Source: Cryptomeria japonica (Eukaryota; Streptophyta; Pinopsida; Cupressales; Cupressaceae). Taken from it: DNA of 64,000 bases. The notes beneath the pieces are model-generated. The model ran no database searches. It was not told the DNA's origin and saw nothing but the letters and a program-made list of their open reading frames with translations. Made by a program: the position numbers and the translations under genes. The stretch covers positions 139,628,747-139,692,746 of the forward strand of contig NC_081412.1 of the NCBI RefSeq assembly GCF_030272615.1, in the 5' to 3' direction. Shown one piece after another: positions 46,548 to 56,479 of this stretch (positions are counted from its first letter, which is position 1; every line of letters begins with the position of its first letter).

Positions 46548-48534
46548 AGCTATACAGAGCATCGAGCTCCAATACATATCGGAAAAACACCAAAAACATT
46601 TACATAAATGTCCTGAAGAAAATACAAAAAAAACAAAATAGTAAAGAAAAATCGTGCATCCAAATGGTGAACAACCACTCCAGTGGCACCTTGGGTAAGT
46701 GCGATGGTGAAAACCTGGCAAACAGGCACCACTCGTAAAGGCTATGGCTCCATTGTCTTTCAGACTTGTTGCGATCACATTCATTGCATCCACTCATCCA
46801 TCATTCAAACCATGGCTTGTTATTGATTTGTAATCAAGGATAGTACTTCATGTGTCTTGCATCCCGCTTTTTCATAGTCATGGCTAAACTGGGAGCAATG
46901 CTCTTAAACCTATTGATGGAAGTGGATTCTAAATTACTTATGATTCATTGAGTTCTTCATTCAAAACTGTCTCACAAAATACCAAAAACATTCAAAAATT
47001 GTCTCACAAAATTCAAAAACATTCAAAACCGTCTCACAAAATACCAAAAACACTCACAAAATCCAAAAACATCATAAAACATAAAAAATCAATCAAAAAC
47101 ATGGCAACACAACGAAGCAGACATCAAACAAACATTTTAAGCTACTCAAAATGATGATCACTTATCAAATCAACCAAACAATCAACACAGGTACGCACAA
47201 CTGTTTTAACAAGGATGCATCCTTCCTTACCCAAAACAAAGACATGATAACATTTTCTTTGACAAGAAAATTTTGTTTAAACTATCAAGTAGTTGGTCAG
47301 TTTGATAAGTTATTTATTCATTTATATTAGGTTCCTACGCTACTCCGAGATATCCACAAGTGATTAGAGTGGCTGAGAGGGTTCCTAAGTATCATTTTGT
47401 TTATTATCTGTGAATTATTCGAATGAAGTTCTGGGGCATGTACTAATGGTGTCTACATGGGAAGTTCACTAAGCTACGTGATCTTATGCAAAATACAGTC
47501 ATGGATCACTATGGCTTGCTGACTACAACATATATCTCGACCATATGAGCATGAACCATTATGGAGGGTCCATATTCTTTATCTACGATGCTTGCTTACT
47601 GGTACAATTCTCCAAACTTGGTTCCTACAGTCTTGTCCAAGATTGATACTACCATTGCTCGATGATGAAAATTACGCACTGTGAATAAGCCATGGATCAC
47701 CATTTTATCTCATCTATTTATATTGCATATCACCCATCCATATAGCTGCATATCATTCATACATAGTAATGACAATGGATACTCTATTTTCCTCTTCTTC
47801 CATAGCAATGAGCCATAGGTCCTCCATATCTTCTATCTAACATTGAATCCCCCCCTCACCCTTCTCATCTCAATAATCAGCATCACATACCCTACATCAT
47901 GTCCCATCAACCCAATGAAGCCAGTTACTCTGTCTACACAGGCACATCGACTCACACACACCTAGACTATCAACGGATACTCTGATCGAGTATCTTTGGG
48001 TCTCAATAGTTAATCAATCATGGTAATCCTAAACTACAACATGCATTTATCATAATGACCTAGTCTCAACGGGGCTGCTATGATTCACCACAACCATCCA
48101 TCACAACGCATACACTATCAATTGATCAACCAATCAAACACAATCAAAACAGACAATTACATCAATTGTCTCAAGTCTCAATGAGTATTTTTCTTTAGAT
48201 ACCTTGACTTCATCAGACAATTACATCAATTTTCTAAGTCACAACAAGTCACTTTGATTCACTTACTCAAACTTTATCTTGTCCAAGAAAACAACTGATA
48301 TCAACTGTCATACTTTGACTCAACCGGGGCAATTAAACCAATTGCACCAGATTGTCCAACCAATTTTGATCAATTCTATAGTATCAATCAAAATCACAAA
48401 CACTACATTTGCACCGTGACCCCGTGTACTTTCGAGGCTTGTCGTTTCCCCATAGTCACTTCATATTCTCCCATCCTTTCACCCTAACTTCTAAATTCTT
48501 CTATTCTACCTCTCCCCAACTTCTTACTCTTTTT
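46548..48534 (+). other. 3' spacer of element B
   Basis: Contains no gene. It has an A-rich 31-bp tandem repeat (GTCTCACAAAATACCAAAAACATTC type) at 46964-47075. It aligns with A at 8336-9054, 10499 to about 11150, 14340-14480 and 15060-15260, but lacks the A segment holding the PMD coding exons. Confidence 0.65.
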
Positions 48535-48581
48535 TCGAGAGATCGCCCAATTTTTCAAAAAAAAATCGGCCCATCTCTCGA
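48535..48581 (+). other. Pre-PPT hairpin, element B
   Basis: TCGAGAGAT (48535-48543) pairs with ATCTCTCGA (48573-48581), with an A/T-rich and GGC/GCC inner stem. Homologous to the A hairpin. Confidence 0.7.
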
Positions 48582-48676
48582 GAGGGCATACCACCCACTA
48601 AATTAACATTTCTAGGGCATATTTCTCATACCTATCTTTCTTTCTTTGAAACGACGCGATAAAACCACACCGTCTC

Positions 48677-48689
48677 AAAGAGGGGCAAA
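48677..48689 (+). promoter_or_regulatory. Polypurine tract of element B
   Basis: AAAGAGGGGCAAA immediately before the LTR start TGTAGACACA; identical to the tract of copy A. Confidence 0.85.
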
Positions 48690-50243
48690 TGTAGACACAT
48701 TAATCTGTCCACTTAATTAAATGAATATTTAGTATTTATTTGATTATTTAACCATCAATCAATAACTAATTAAATTAATATTTAATTAATTTACCTTAAC
48801 CCTTTTCTCCTATTAATTAAACAATTTATTTGATTTATTTGATTTAATTCACTTAACCAAATTCAGACCATTAATTAAATAAATAAATCATATTTGTTTA
48901 ATTAAATCTTCTCTCACATTTAAATAAATTAACATTTATTTAAATCACCTTTATCCTCCACCCACTTGCATTTTCCTACAAATGCAAGTTGCACAACTAT
49001 TTTAAATAAATAAATTATCTTAAGCCTTTAAAGGTTTCCCTTAAAGTCTTCAAGCATTTTAATGCTTTATCTTCTTTTTTCTCATTTAAATAAATTAAGA
49101 TTGAGTTAAATAAAATCCAAAATTCACATTCACATTTAAATAAATTAATATTTATTTAAATATCTATCCAAATGCAAATTACACCATTTAATTGAAGTAA
49201 ATGATTTTACTTCAATTGAAAATCCCAAAATTCCTCCCACTTGCATTCTCCTACAAAATCCACTTGCATGCCTAAATCCCTTCTAGATTCTTCTAACTCC
49301 TTCTAATTAACCTAATCCTATCCTAATCATTGTCACATTCCTAAATAAAAGGAAGTCACTTCTCAAAAACCTCCACAGTCTTCAATAACCATTAAAGACT
49401 TTATGTCTTCAAATGGTTAACCTATAAAGTCTTCCAAACTATTAAAGGCTCTTACATAATCATTTATGGTTAACTCACCTTTTACCTTTGGTTAGAGACT
49501 TTCCTCTAACTTAACAATCCTTTTGACTCATGGGTCTCTTCAAAGCATTTATTTCTTTGACTAAGGTAACTATTTAACCCTTGCACATTCATTTATCCCT
49601 TAGATAAAGGGAATATCTATTAACCTAACCCTAACCCAACCCCCTAGGGTAACCATCATGCCACCTCAAGCATTTAATGCTCCTTATCTCTCCTCTCAAG
49701 CCTCCTCATGGTGACACTTGTCAACATGGGACTAGGTTTAAAGTCTCACATGGATTAAATATCTTTCAATCCTAACCCTTGTTAAGATTGCTCAATCTTA
49801 ACCCTTCATTTCCCCATTTCTTCTATAAATAGAACCCTTATCCTCAAGCAAAGAAGGAAGCATTAGAGTATTGTTGCTATATTGGTATTAGCATAGAGCT
49901 TTTTCATAGCATCACTACCTACACTTGCATAGCATTTGTTTATCACATCCAACCATCTTGAATCTCTATATGGCATCTATGGCTAGTGCTAAAAGCTGAG
50001 AGCTACACTCATTTGGGACTCAGAGAGGGGAGAAACAAGGGAGAAGCATCAAAAGGCATCATGGAAGCATCTTAGGGAGGCTCTTCTCCTTTCTTTTGTT
50101 TTGTTAAACTTCTTTCATGCTTTTTGAAATCTCTTTTGATATGTTTGGAATGGTTTTTAGTTCTTTGTTTTGGTTTTATGGTTGAAACTAACCTATTAAC
50201 ATTGAAATTTTTTGTTTTCCTTGTCCCTATTTCCATGACATCA
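48690..50243 (+). repeat. 3' LTR of element B
   Basis: TGTAGACACA...CATGACATCA, 1554 bp. TATA box TTCTATAAAT at 49821-49830. It is collinear with the 5' LTR apart from the two length differences noted there. Confidence 0.9.
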
Positions 50244-52125
50244 CATTCAATGTGAAATCTTGTTCTGTACAGTGATCTATCAAGGAAAGAAATTCTTGTA
50301 TAATGGCGTCACTGGTCACAAGATTTTGATTATCATCATACAAATAACAAGGAATTCCAGCTATCCTTGCTGAAATAAGATCAATCTCATCATCACCTTC
50401 TTTCTTCTCCCGATCCAGCTCCATAATCATTGACCTTATTGTTTCTTTCTTATGAGACAACAATGACAGAATCTAGATGTATTTCTCTCTTGTTGGAATT
50501 ACTTTATTTTCCACAAGGATGTCAGTTCTGAAATCCTCCATTTTACCCCAAAGAGTTACGCTCTTTTCAATATCTCCTACCTCTTGAGATAAAGAAGTTT
50601 TGACACCTTGCGTTTGACTTTGAACAACTTCAAAGTCAATCAATAACTTAATTGTTGAATCCAGAAGATGGGAACCTCCTGATTTCAAACAAGAAATCCA
50701 CTCATCCACTACTCGACCCTTGACGCCCACCTATTCCACCTTCTTGAGAGCCTCAGTATCAATTGAGGAAACAATTGGCTCAACTTCCTGAGAAGATTGT
50801 GTGACCTTAAGATGCACACTGGTCAATTGCTCACATTTCTGCTTTAATTCATTTCTTTCATCTCTTTCTTAATGAAACCTTTGCATAAGAGAATTGAAAC
50901 CAGTTTGAGATTCTAACTTGACACTTTCATGTGTCTCCACTCCAAGTTCTACAATGTTCATAGTGTAATCTTCAGGTTGAATATTATATGTATTCTTGTC
51001 TGAAGATGGCACCATAACCTCAACATATTTCCTTTTGGTATTAGGATCCACTGGCACCCGAGAAACAATCTTTGGCTTTTTTGTACTTTTAGATTTGAGA
51101 GGAGCCAACTGTTCAAAATCAAACTCATCTAGTGAAATTACTCGTTTCTTCCTTTTGGGTGATACTATATCCATCCATGGTGGTGATTATGTGTTAGTGG
51201 ATGGAGTTACGGCCTCCTTCTAAATATCAACTAATATTTGAGGAACTATCTGACTTGAAGTTGCACCAGTTGTAGATGGAATTGTTCGTATCAAGGCTAT
51301 GGTAGCCAATGGTATTTCTTTTGATGGAGCAGTAGTAGCCGTTGTTGATGCCTCCTTGGAAGCTACTATGAAGGCAACTATGGATGGTGCACTAGTGGCA
51401 ACAATGATACTCACACTAGTTGGAGCTTCAACCATGATTGTTATGGAAGGTAAGGTCACCAACTGTTGCTCTGCAAATTCTTGATTCATAGATTCAGTAA
51501 AATCCAAAATTGAAGACTCAATAATGGATGCGGGAACATCATCAAAACTGGAGAGACTAGACAATGTACTATATTATTGATTACCCTCCTATTGTGGTAG
51601 TTCTGTATTCAACCCTTCATTATTATGTTCCTCTTCTTCTTGATTTGAATCAGATTCAACAAAATGAATAATAACTTGTGTAGGAGTTGATACATGTGAA
51701 ATGGTGGGGGTATCACTCTCACCTTGATGAGCTGGTTCTCCAACCTGCATTTCCTCTTCATGAGGATTTTCTCCTTCTTCTTGTTCTTTATCTTTCTCAG
51801 TCTCTTCAATAGCTTGTTGCTCAGGCTCCTCTGTTTGTATCACTTGTATTGCTGAAGAAGATTCACCTTTCTTTGACCCTTTGATAGTGAATTTGATTTT
51901 AGGTCCTTTTCCCTTGAATTGTGTCAAACAGATTGATGGAGGTGCTTGAACATCTGCTTTGCCTTTGGTTCTCAATTCAACTATTTTACCAACTAGACAA
52001 TCACTATTATCATCATCCCGAGAACTGGCAGGAATCCGCTTCATTCTGATCTTCTTCTTCAATAACCTGTTGGCATTACAATAGAAAGGAGATTGTTGGC
52101 ATTTCATTAAGGAAATTGAGAAGGT
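50244..52125 (-). pseudogene. Extra ORF of element F, middle segment (2 of 3)
   Basis: A single frame (lowest codon base = 1 mod 3) runs the whole length with stops only near 51589, 51567, 51220, 51175, 50869, 50731 and 50473 and no frameshift. It begins Lys/Arg-rich (NRLLKKKIRMKRIP), then a stretch with KGKGPKIKFTIKGSKKGE, then Glu/Gln-rich (EEPEQQAIEETEKDKEQEEGE), Ser/Thr/Ala-rich (51564-51220), SPKRKKRVISLDEFDFEQL (a possible nuclear-targeting patch), and a helical C-terminal part (REKYI, KKETIRSMIMELDREKKEG). No known domain recognised. Confidence 0.65.
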
Positions 52126-53549
52126 TGTTGGGGATTATTGATATAACTGAAGAAGGATGATTACTATCTTAATAATATTATTTTGTCATTGATGTCAAGA
52201 AATTGATTTTCTAATTAGTATGATGTTGCCATATCTTGAGAAGTATGTTTTGATGAGTATTAAGAGGTCGGTAAGTGACACAAAAAGAATGTGATAATGA
52301 AGGGGAATAATAAGTTATTCAATGGGCAACTAGTACCAAGTTAGACAATGATGAGATCATGTTGTTTTGATTGTTTTGATATCCTACATATGTTGTTGAT
52401 TATAAGTTTAATACTGTATTATGTCACCGAGCAAAGAATTTAGTCGGTAAACCCTAAGGTTATCGATATCGGTTAAAGAAGGCAGAATGTCTACTGAGTG
52501 AAGTTCAGTATTAACCGAGTAACAACCAAGTTATAACATAATGCATTGGATGAATAAAAGCATTATTTAATGAAGGATGTTGATGAGCTAGAGATGAATA
52601 AATGATTGGTATGTCGCGCAAGAAGTTTGTTGAGGATCTACAACAATGGAAAATCAAGAAGAAGATCTACAACACAAATTGAACCGCAATAACCTAGCAC
52701 AAGTTCCAAGGAAGGAATGCAAGTTCCAAGGTGAGGTAAAACATTTTTCAGATCGATGGATACATTGAACCTAGTCAAGTTTGAAGATCTGATGGCTAAG
52801 ATTGATCATGAGAAATGTGATCAAGGAGATTAAGCGGTTAGAAATCATTTATAAATAAGGAATTGTTGATGAACAATGCATGCGGGCAAATGTATGCACA
52901 ATGATGCTACAGTAATGTTTACCAAGCACAGAAGCTTGAAGATCTGATTGAAGAACAGATTGAGAAGCCCAGCAAGCCCAACAAGGGACAAGATAAGTCT
53001 TATGACAAGATTGTTTTGAGCACATAGAATCTACTTTAGCATTTCAGATGTGAAGTTGCAGATATATTTTATTACTGTTATTTATTTTGTAAGTGACAGG
53101 AAATCTCTTAACCGAGTGGACTTAACAGTTTTATTTGTAAACCCTCTAGCAAGGTAACATTCTAAATGAGTGTTTGAAATTCTTTGACAATGTCACTTCT
53201 AACAAAGTGCAAGACTCTAACAAGTCTGAGAGAAATCCCTTAACCAGGTCACATCTAGCAATGTGTTTGTAATCTTTAACAAGATTAGCTTTTAACCAAG
53301 CATACTCTAGAAGGGTATATTTCTTAGTGGGTCTAAAATCCCACAGTGGTTTTTCCCTATTTGGGTTTCCACGTTAAATCTGGTGTTAAATGTGTTATGA
53401 TGTTTTAAGTGTATCTGTTTATGAGTATTTAATGATTTACAGTCATAGTTGCATATCAATAAAGGCTAACGAGGTTGAATATGGTGAATACATTGCATTG
53501 TGAAGTTTTTATGATTCACCCCCCCCCCCCCCTCTCATCTTAACTAACA
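52126..53549 (+). mobile_element. Solo copia-type LTR inserted in the F ORF
   Basis: It begins TGTTGGGGATTATTG and ends ...TAACTAACA. The last 250 bp (GTGGTTTTTCCCTATTTGGG, GATTCACCCCCCC) match, in the opposite orientation, the LTRs at 32905 and 59669. The F frame stops at codon TTA (53552-53550) and resumes at ACC (52125-52123), exactly at the two ends. The 5-bp flanks (AAGGT, TAACC) do not match, so a target duplication is not visible. Confidence 0.65.
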
Positions 53550-55154
53550 TAACCATGCATTGGTATTGGCCAAAATAGGGGCAATTCTTTGAGTAAATAA
53601 ATTACTTTCCTTTTTTGACCATTGAATGGGCGGTATTAGATAATCAACAATCTTTCATTCAGAATAGACTGGATCCACTATATCATCAGTATCTTCCATT
53701 GTCATTAGGATTTTAGCCAAATCAAGATTTTCAATTTGTTCCAGTGTAAGACAACTGAAATTCATCCTTCTCACATCTTCTTCATCCTGACAATCTGCCC
53801 ATACATCTTTAAACCTGTATACATGAGTGTAACTTCTTTTAAGTTTGTTCTTCATTCCACGAAAATCAAAATTATTTTGGGCTTTGAATCTCCTCATGGT
53901 GTTCCATTGCATTTCTTCTTCCATATTTTTGGCCTTTGGGTTGGTCATTACTGAATATCGGCCAATAACTTCTGGAAACTTTAAGCCATTCTTATGAGTC
54001 TGTGACTGCTTTTCATGCACGTAGATCAATTATTGACATAACTCCATGAGAACAATCTTATCAGATGGATATCTTGGCAAAATGAATGGTTCACCTGTGA
54101 AACATCCTATGTGGATGTAAGTGAATATAGGAAATTGGAGAAAGACACAACCAAAATGAGAAACCCTATTGTATGCTGCTTCTGAAATTATTTTCTTATG
54201 TAAGTCCTTATCAAACATACAATTCCATACATCAAAGAAGGCATCATTGACCCTTCTGAGATGACTTCCCTGATTTTTTATTATGAGCTTATCATAATAA
54301 TTTTAAATAGGAACTAACCTCCTATCGCCTTTTGTAGACAAACTTGGATATTGCCTCATAAAGACGGTTGCATACACAAGGTATGAGGTCATATAGAACT
54401 TCAGAGTTATTTTGACCTCTTTTAATTATGCACAAAGTGCATCACTAATCTGCTCACCCCAATCTATCTTGGTAGTTCCCTTTCTGATTATATTCATATA
54501 ATAACACATCCAGTTTTGAAAATAATGAGAATCTTTTAAACCTTTTACTCGTGCCAACATGGTAACCATATCATTGTATTCCTCATTGAAATCACTTCTA
54601 TAAAAGTATTTTGGCCATCTTGTAGTGGTGGAACCCCTAGCAGAAGATAGAAAAACTATATTGATCATTTTCTTACACTTTGTTTCATTTTTCTCATAGT
54701 ATTCTTGAGCACTTTCCTGAGTAATGTCAGCTACTTCTTCAACTGGAGAGCCCTTGAATACACTATTAAAGAAAATACTATCTAATGTCATAACAAAATT
54801 CTGATTGGCATCCTTCACTTGTCTTGTATTTGGATCAAAATGATTTGCCACTGCAAGTACAAAGTTTGGATCATGAGCTGCGACTGGGAAGGAAGCATAT
54901 TTTTGCAACTCTAATTTGATCAAACTTGACATATGTGAAGGAGATTTCTCAAATCGATCAATGAACTCTTGCATGTCCACATGACCAATTTTTGTATCCC
55001 TTATCTCCTTGACATTAGAGTCGACCGAGCTTTCTGGGAAAATGTTCAAGTATTAATCATACTTGTACTTCATCTTTTTCACAGATGGCTTGCTAGGTGA
55101 AGACTCGAAGTGGCTTGAAGAAGGCTTTGATTTACCTTGAGAAGACTTTGACAT
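53550..55154 (-). pseudogene. Extra ORF of element F, N-terminal segment (1 of 3)
   Basis: ATG at 55154-55152 opens MSKSSQGKSKPSSSHFESS, then KKMKYKYD. One frame continues to 53550 with stops at about 55053, 54426, 54308, 54030 and 53655 (mostly TAA, as from CAA) and no indel. The segment around RDTKIGHVDMQEF and further to RGSTTTRWPKYFYRSDF is homologous to the ORF at 63445 (HDTKIGHINLQEI, RGGQSQLPKH). It is a globular-looking, soluble sequence without signal peptide. It lies on the same strand as the F LTR and thus downstream of where integrase would be, in the place where some Ty3 elements carry an extra gene. Confidence 0.65.
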
Positions 55155-55284
55155 TTACAAGATACTACATTCAATACTAATCATTAGTATTTTGAAGATC
55201 ATCGGTCATTAGAAGAGTAATTATGTTGAGCAAAACAAGTTTCATAAGTCAAAAATGACTTACGTAAAAAATGGACCAAAACTT

Positions 55285-56171
55285 GCAGGTCGGACTATAA
55301 AGTCCGATCTGCATATTAGAAAATCAAAGTTGCACATCTGACTTTAAAGTTCGATATGCAGGAAAAGAAAAACACTTGGTTGCATATCGGACTTTAAAGT
55401 TCGATGTGAAAATTGGGAAGGGCACAAATCGGCAAGTCAGATTTTAAAGTCCGACTTGCTAGTCTTGTCAAATGCAAGGAAAAACGGTCTGTTAACATAT
55501 CAGACTTTAAAGTTTGATATGTTATCAGGGGAAGAACATGGATTGCTAACATGTCAGACTTTAAAGTCCGATATGTTAGCAAAGGAAGAAACGCCAAAAA
55601 TTGCTAACATGTCGGGCTTTAAAGCTCGACATGTTAATAGGGGAATAACATCTCCTTGCAAGTTGGATTTTGAAATCTGACATGCGAGTGTTAGAGGAAA
55701 AATAGGCCTAAAGAGATTAGGGCATTCAGGTTAAAAATCTTGACATGCCCTAATCTACAACACGACACAAAAACCCAAAAGCACTAAAACAAACAAACTA
55801 AGAAAGGAAAAATAAAACGCGAAAGGAAGCATACATGGAGATGACGATTAATCAACAGGGAGAAGATCAACATGAAAGAAATGAAAACATGAGCCAAATG
55901 CGAAGAGTAGGTAAAAGAGAAGCAAAACATGCAAATGAAAATGACAAAAAAGAAAACTAAAACTTAATTAAAAACCACTTAAAACCCTAATTAATAAAAC
56001 ACGAATTGCAATAAATGCAGTCCGACTTGCCAGTTTGGAACAATCCGACTACAAGTCGGACTTTAAAGTCTGACCTTTCAATTATTGACAAAAAGGAAAT
56101 GACACATCGGACTTTAAAGTCCGATGTGCTACTATGACCCATTGCAGGTCGAACTTTAAAGCCTGACCTGC
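55285..56171. repeat. Array of 11 palindromes (core TCGGACTTTAAAGTCCGA)
   Basis: Palindromes at 55285-55312, 55331-55360, 55381-55408, 55432-55459, 55493-55524, 55545-55580, 55605-55636, 55658-55685, 56053-56077, 56103-56128 and 56144-56171. Each centres on TTTAAA or a variant. The outer arms differ from unit to unit yet stay complementary: GCAAGT/ACTTGC, TAACAT/ATGTTA, CACAT/ATGTG, GCAGGT/ACCTGC. Spacing is 41-61 bp in two blocks. They lie 130-1020 bp upstream of the F extra ORF. Confidence 0.9.
55690..56050. other. Unique spacer between the two palindrome blocks
   Basis: Purine-rich on the plus strand, no gene seen. Confidence 0.4.
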
Positions 56172-56463
56172 CAGTCAAAACATAAAAACTCACTAACTTC
56201 TAAACGACTAAACATAAAGACGAAAAACAAAAAGCGACTAGCCAACTAAGTAGCTTAGCCTTTCCTAGAGTACATGAGGTACAAAACAAATGAGTTTCAT
56301 AAGGTTGCCTCACGATTTCGGCCATGCTGAAATCAAGGACAACAAACTGCAACAACAACACAACAAGATAACTCTCCACCACAAACATTCCAAACCAATC
56401 CGAAACAACAAGTTTGACATAAATGACAACAACAAAAACACACATCAATGTATACTTTCAACA
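56172..56463 (-). repeat. Possible 3' LTR of copia E (left boundary unknown)
   Basis: On the minus strand TGTTGAAAGTATACATTG starts right after the PPT. It does not obviously match the 5' LTR segment at 59669, and no end (…CA) can be fixed, so it may be truncated. Confidence 0.4.
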
Positions 56464-56479
56464 ATCTCCCCCTTTGTTA

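Larger units (their letters stand above)
35136..50243 (+). mobile_element. Complete Ty3/Tat LTR retrotransposon, copy B, inserted in the F ORF
   Basis: Both LTRs are present (35136-36880 and 48690-50243), flanked by CATTA (35131-35135) and CATTC (50244-50248), a 5-bp duplication with one mismatch. The internal region holds leader repeats, leader ORF, full-length gag, protease, RT, both RNase H domains, integrase, spacer, hairpin and PPT, collinear with A. It lacks the antisense PMD gene of A. Stops and frameshifts make it defective. Confidence 0.92.

Noticed and set aside
55394-55680. ORFs on both strands with repeated TLKSDML-like peptides
   Set aside because: They read through the palindrome array; because the units are self-complementary both strands appear open. 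No start context or homology.
55285-56171. CRISPR-like appearance of short repeats at regular spacing
   Set aside because: The units are palindromes with changing arms, the spacers are not unique foreign-like sequences, no cas genes are present, and the context is a plant retroelement.
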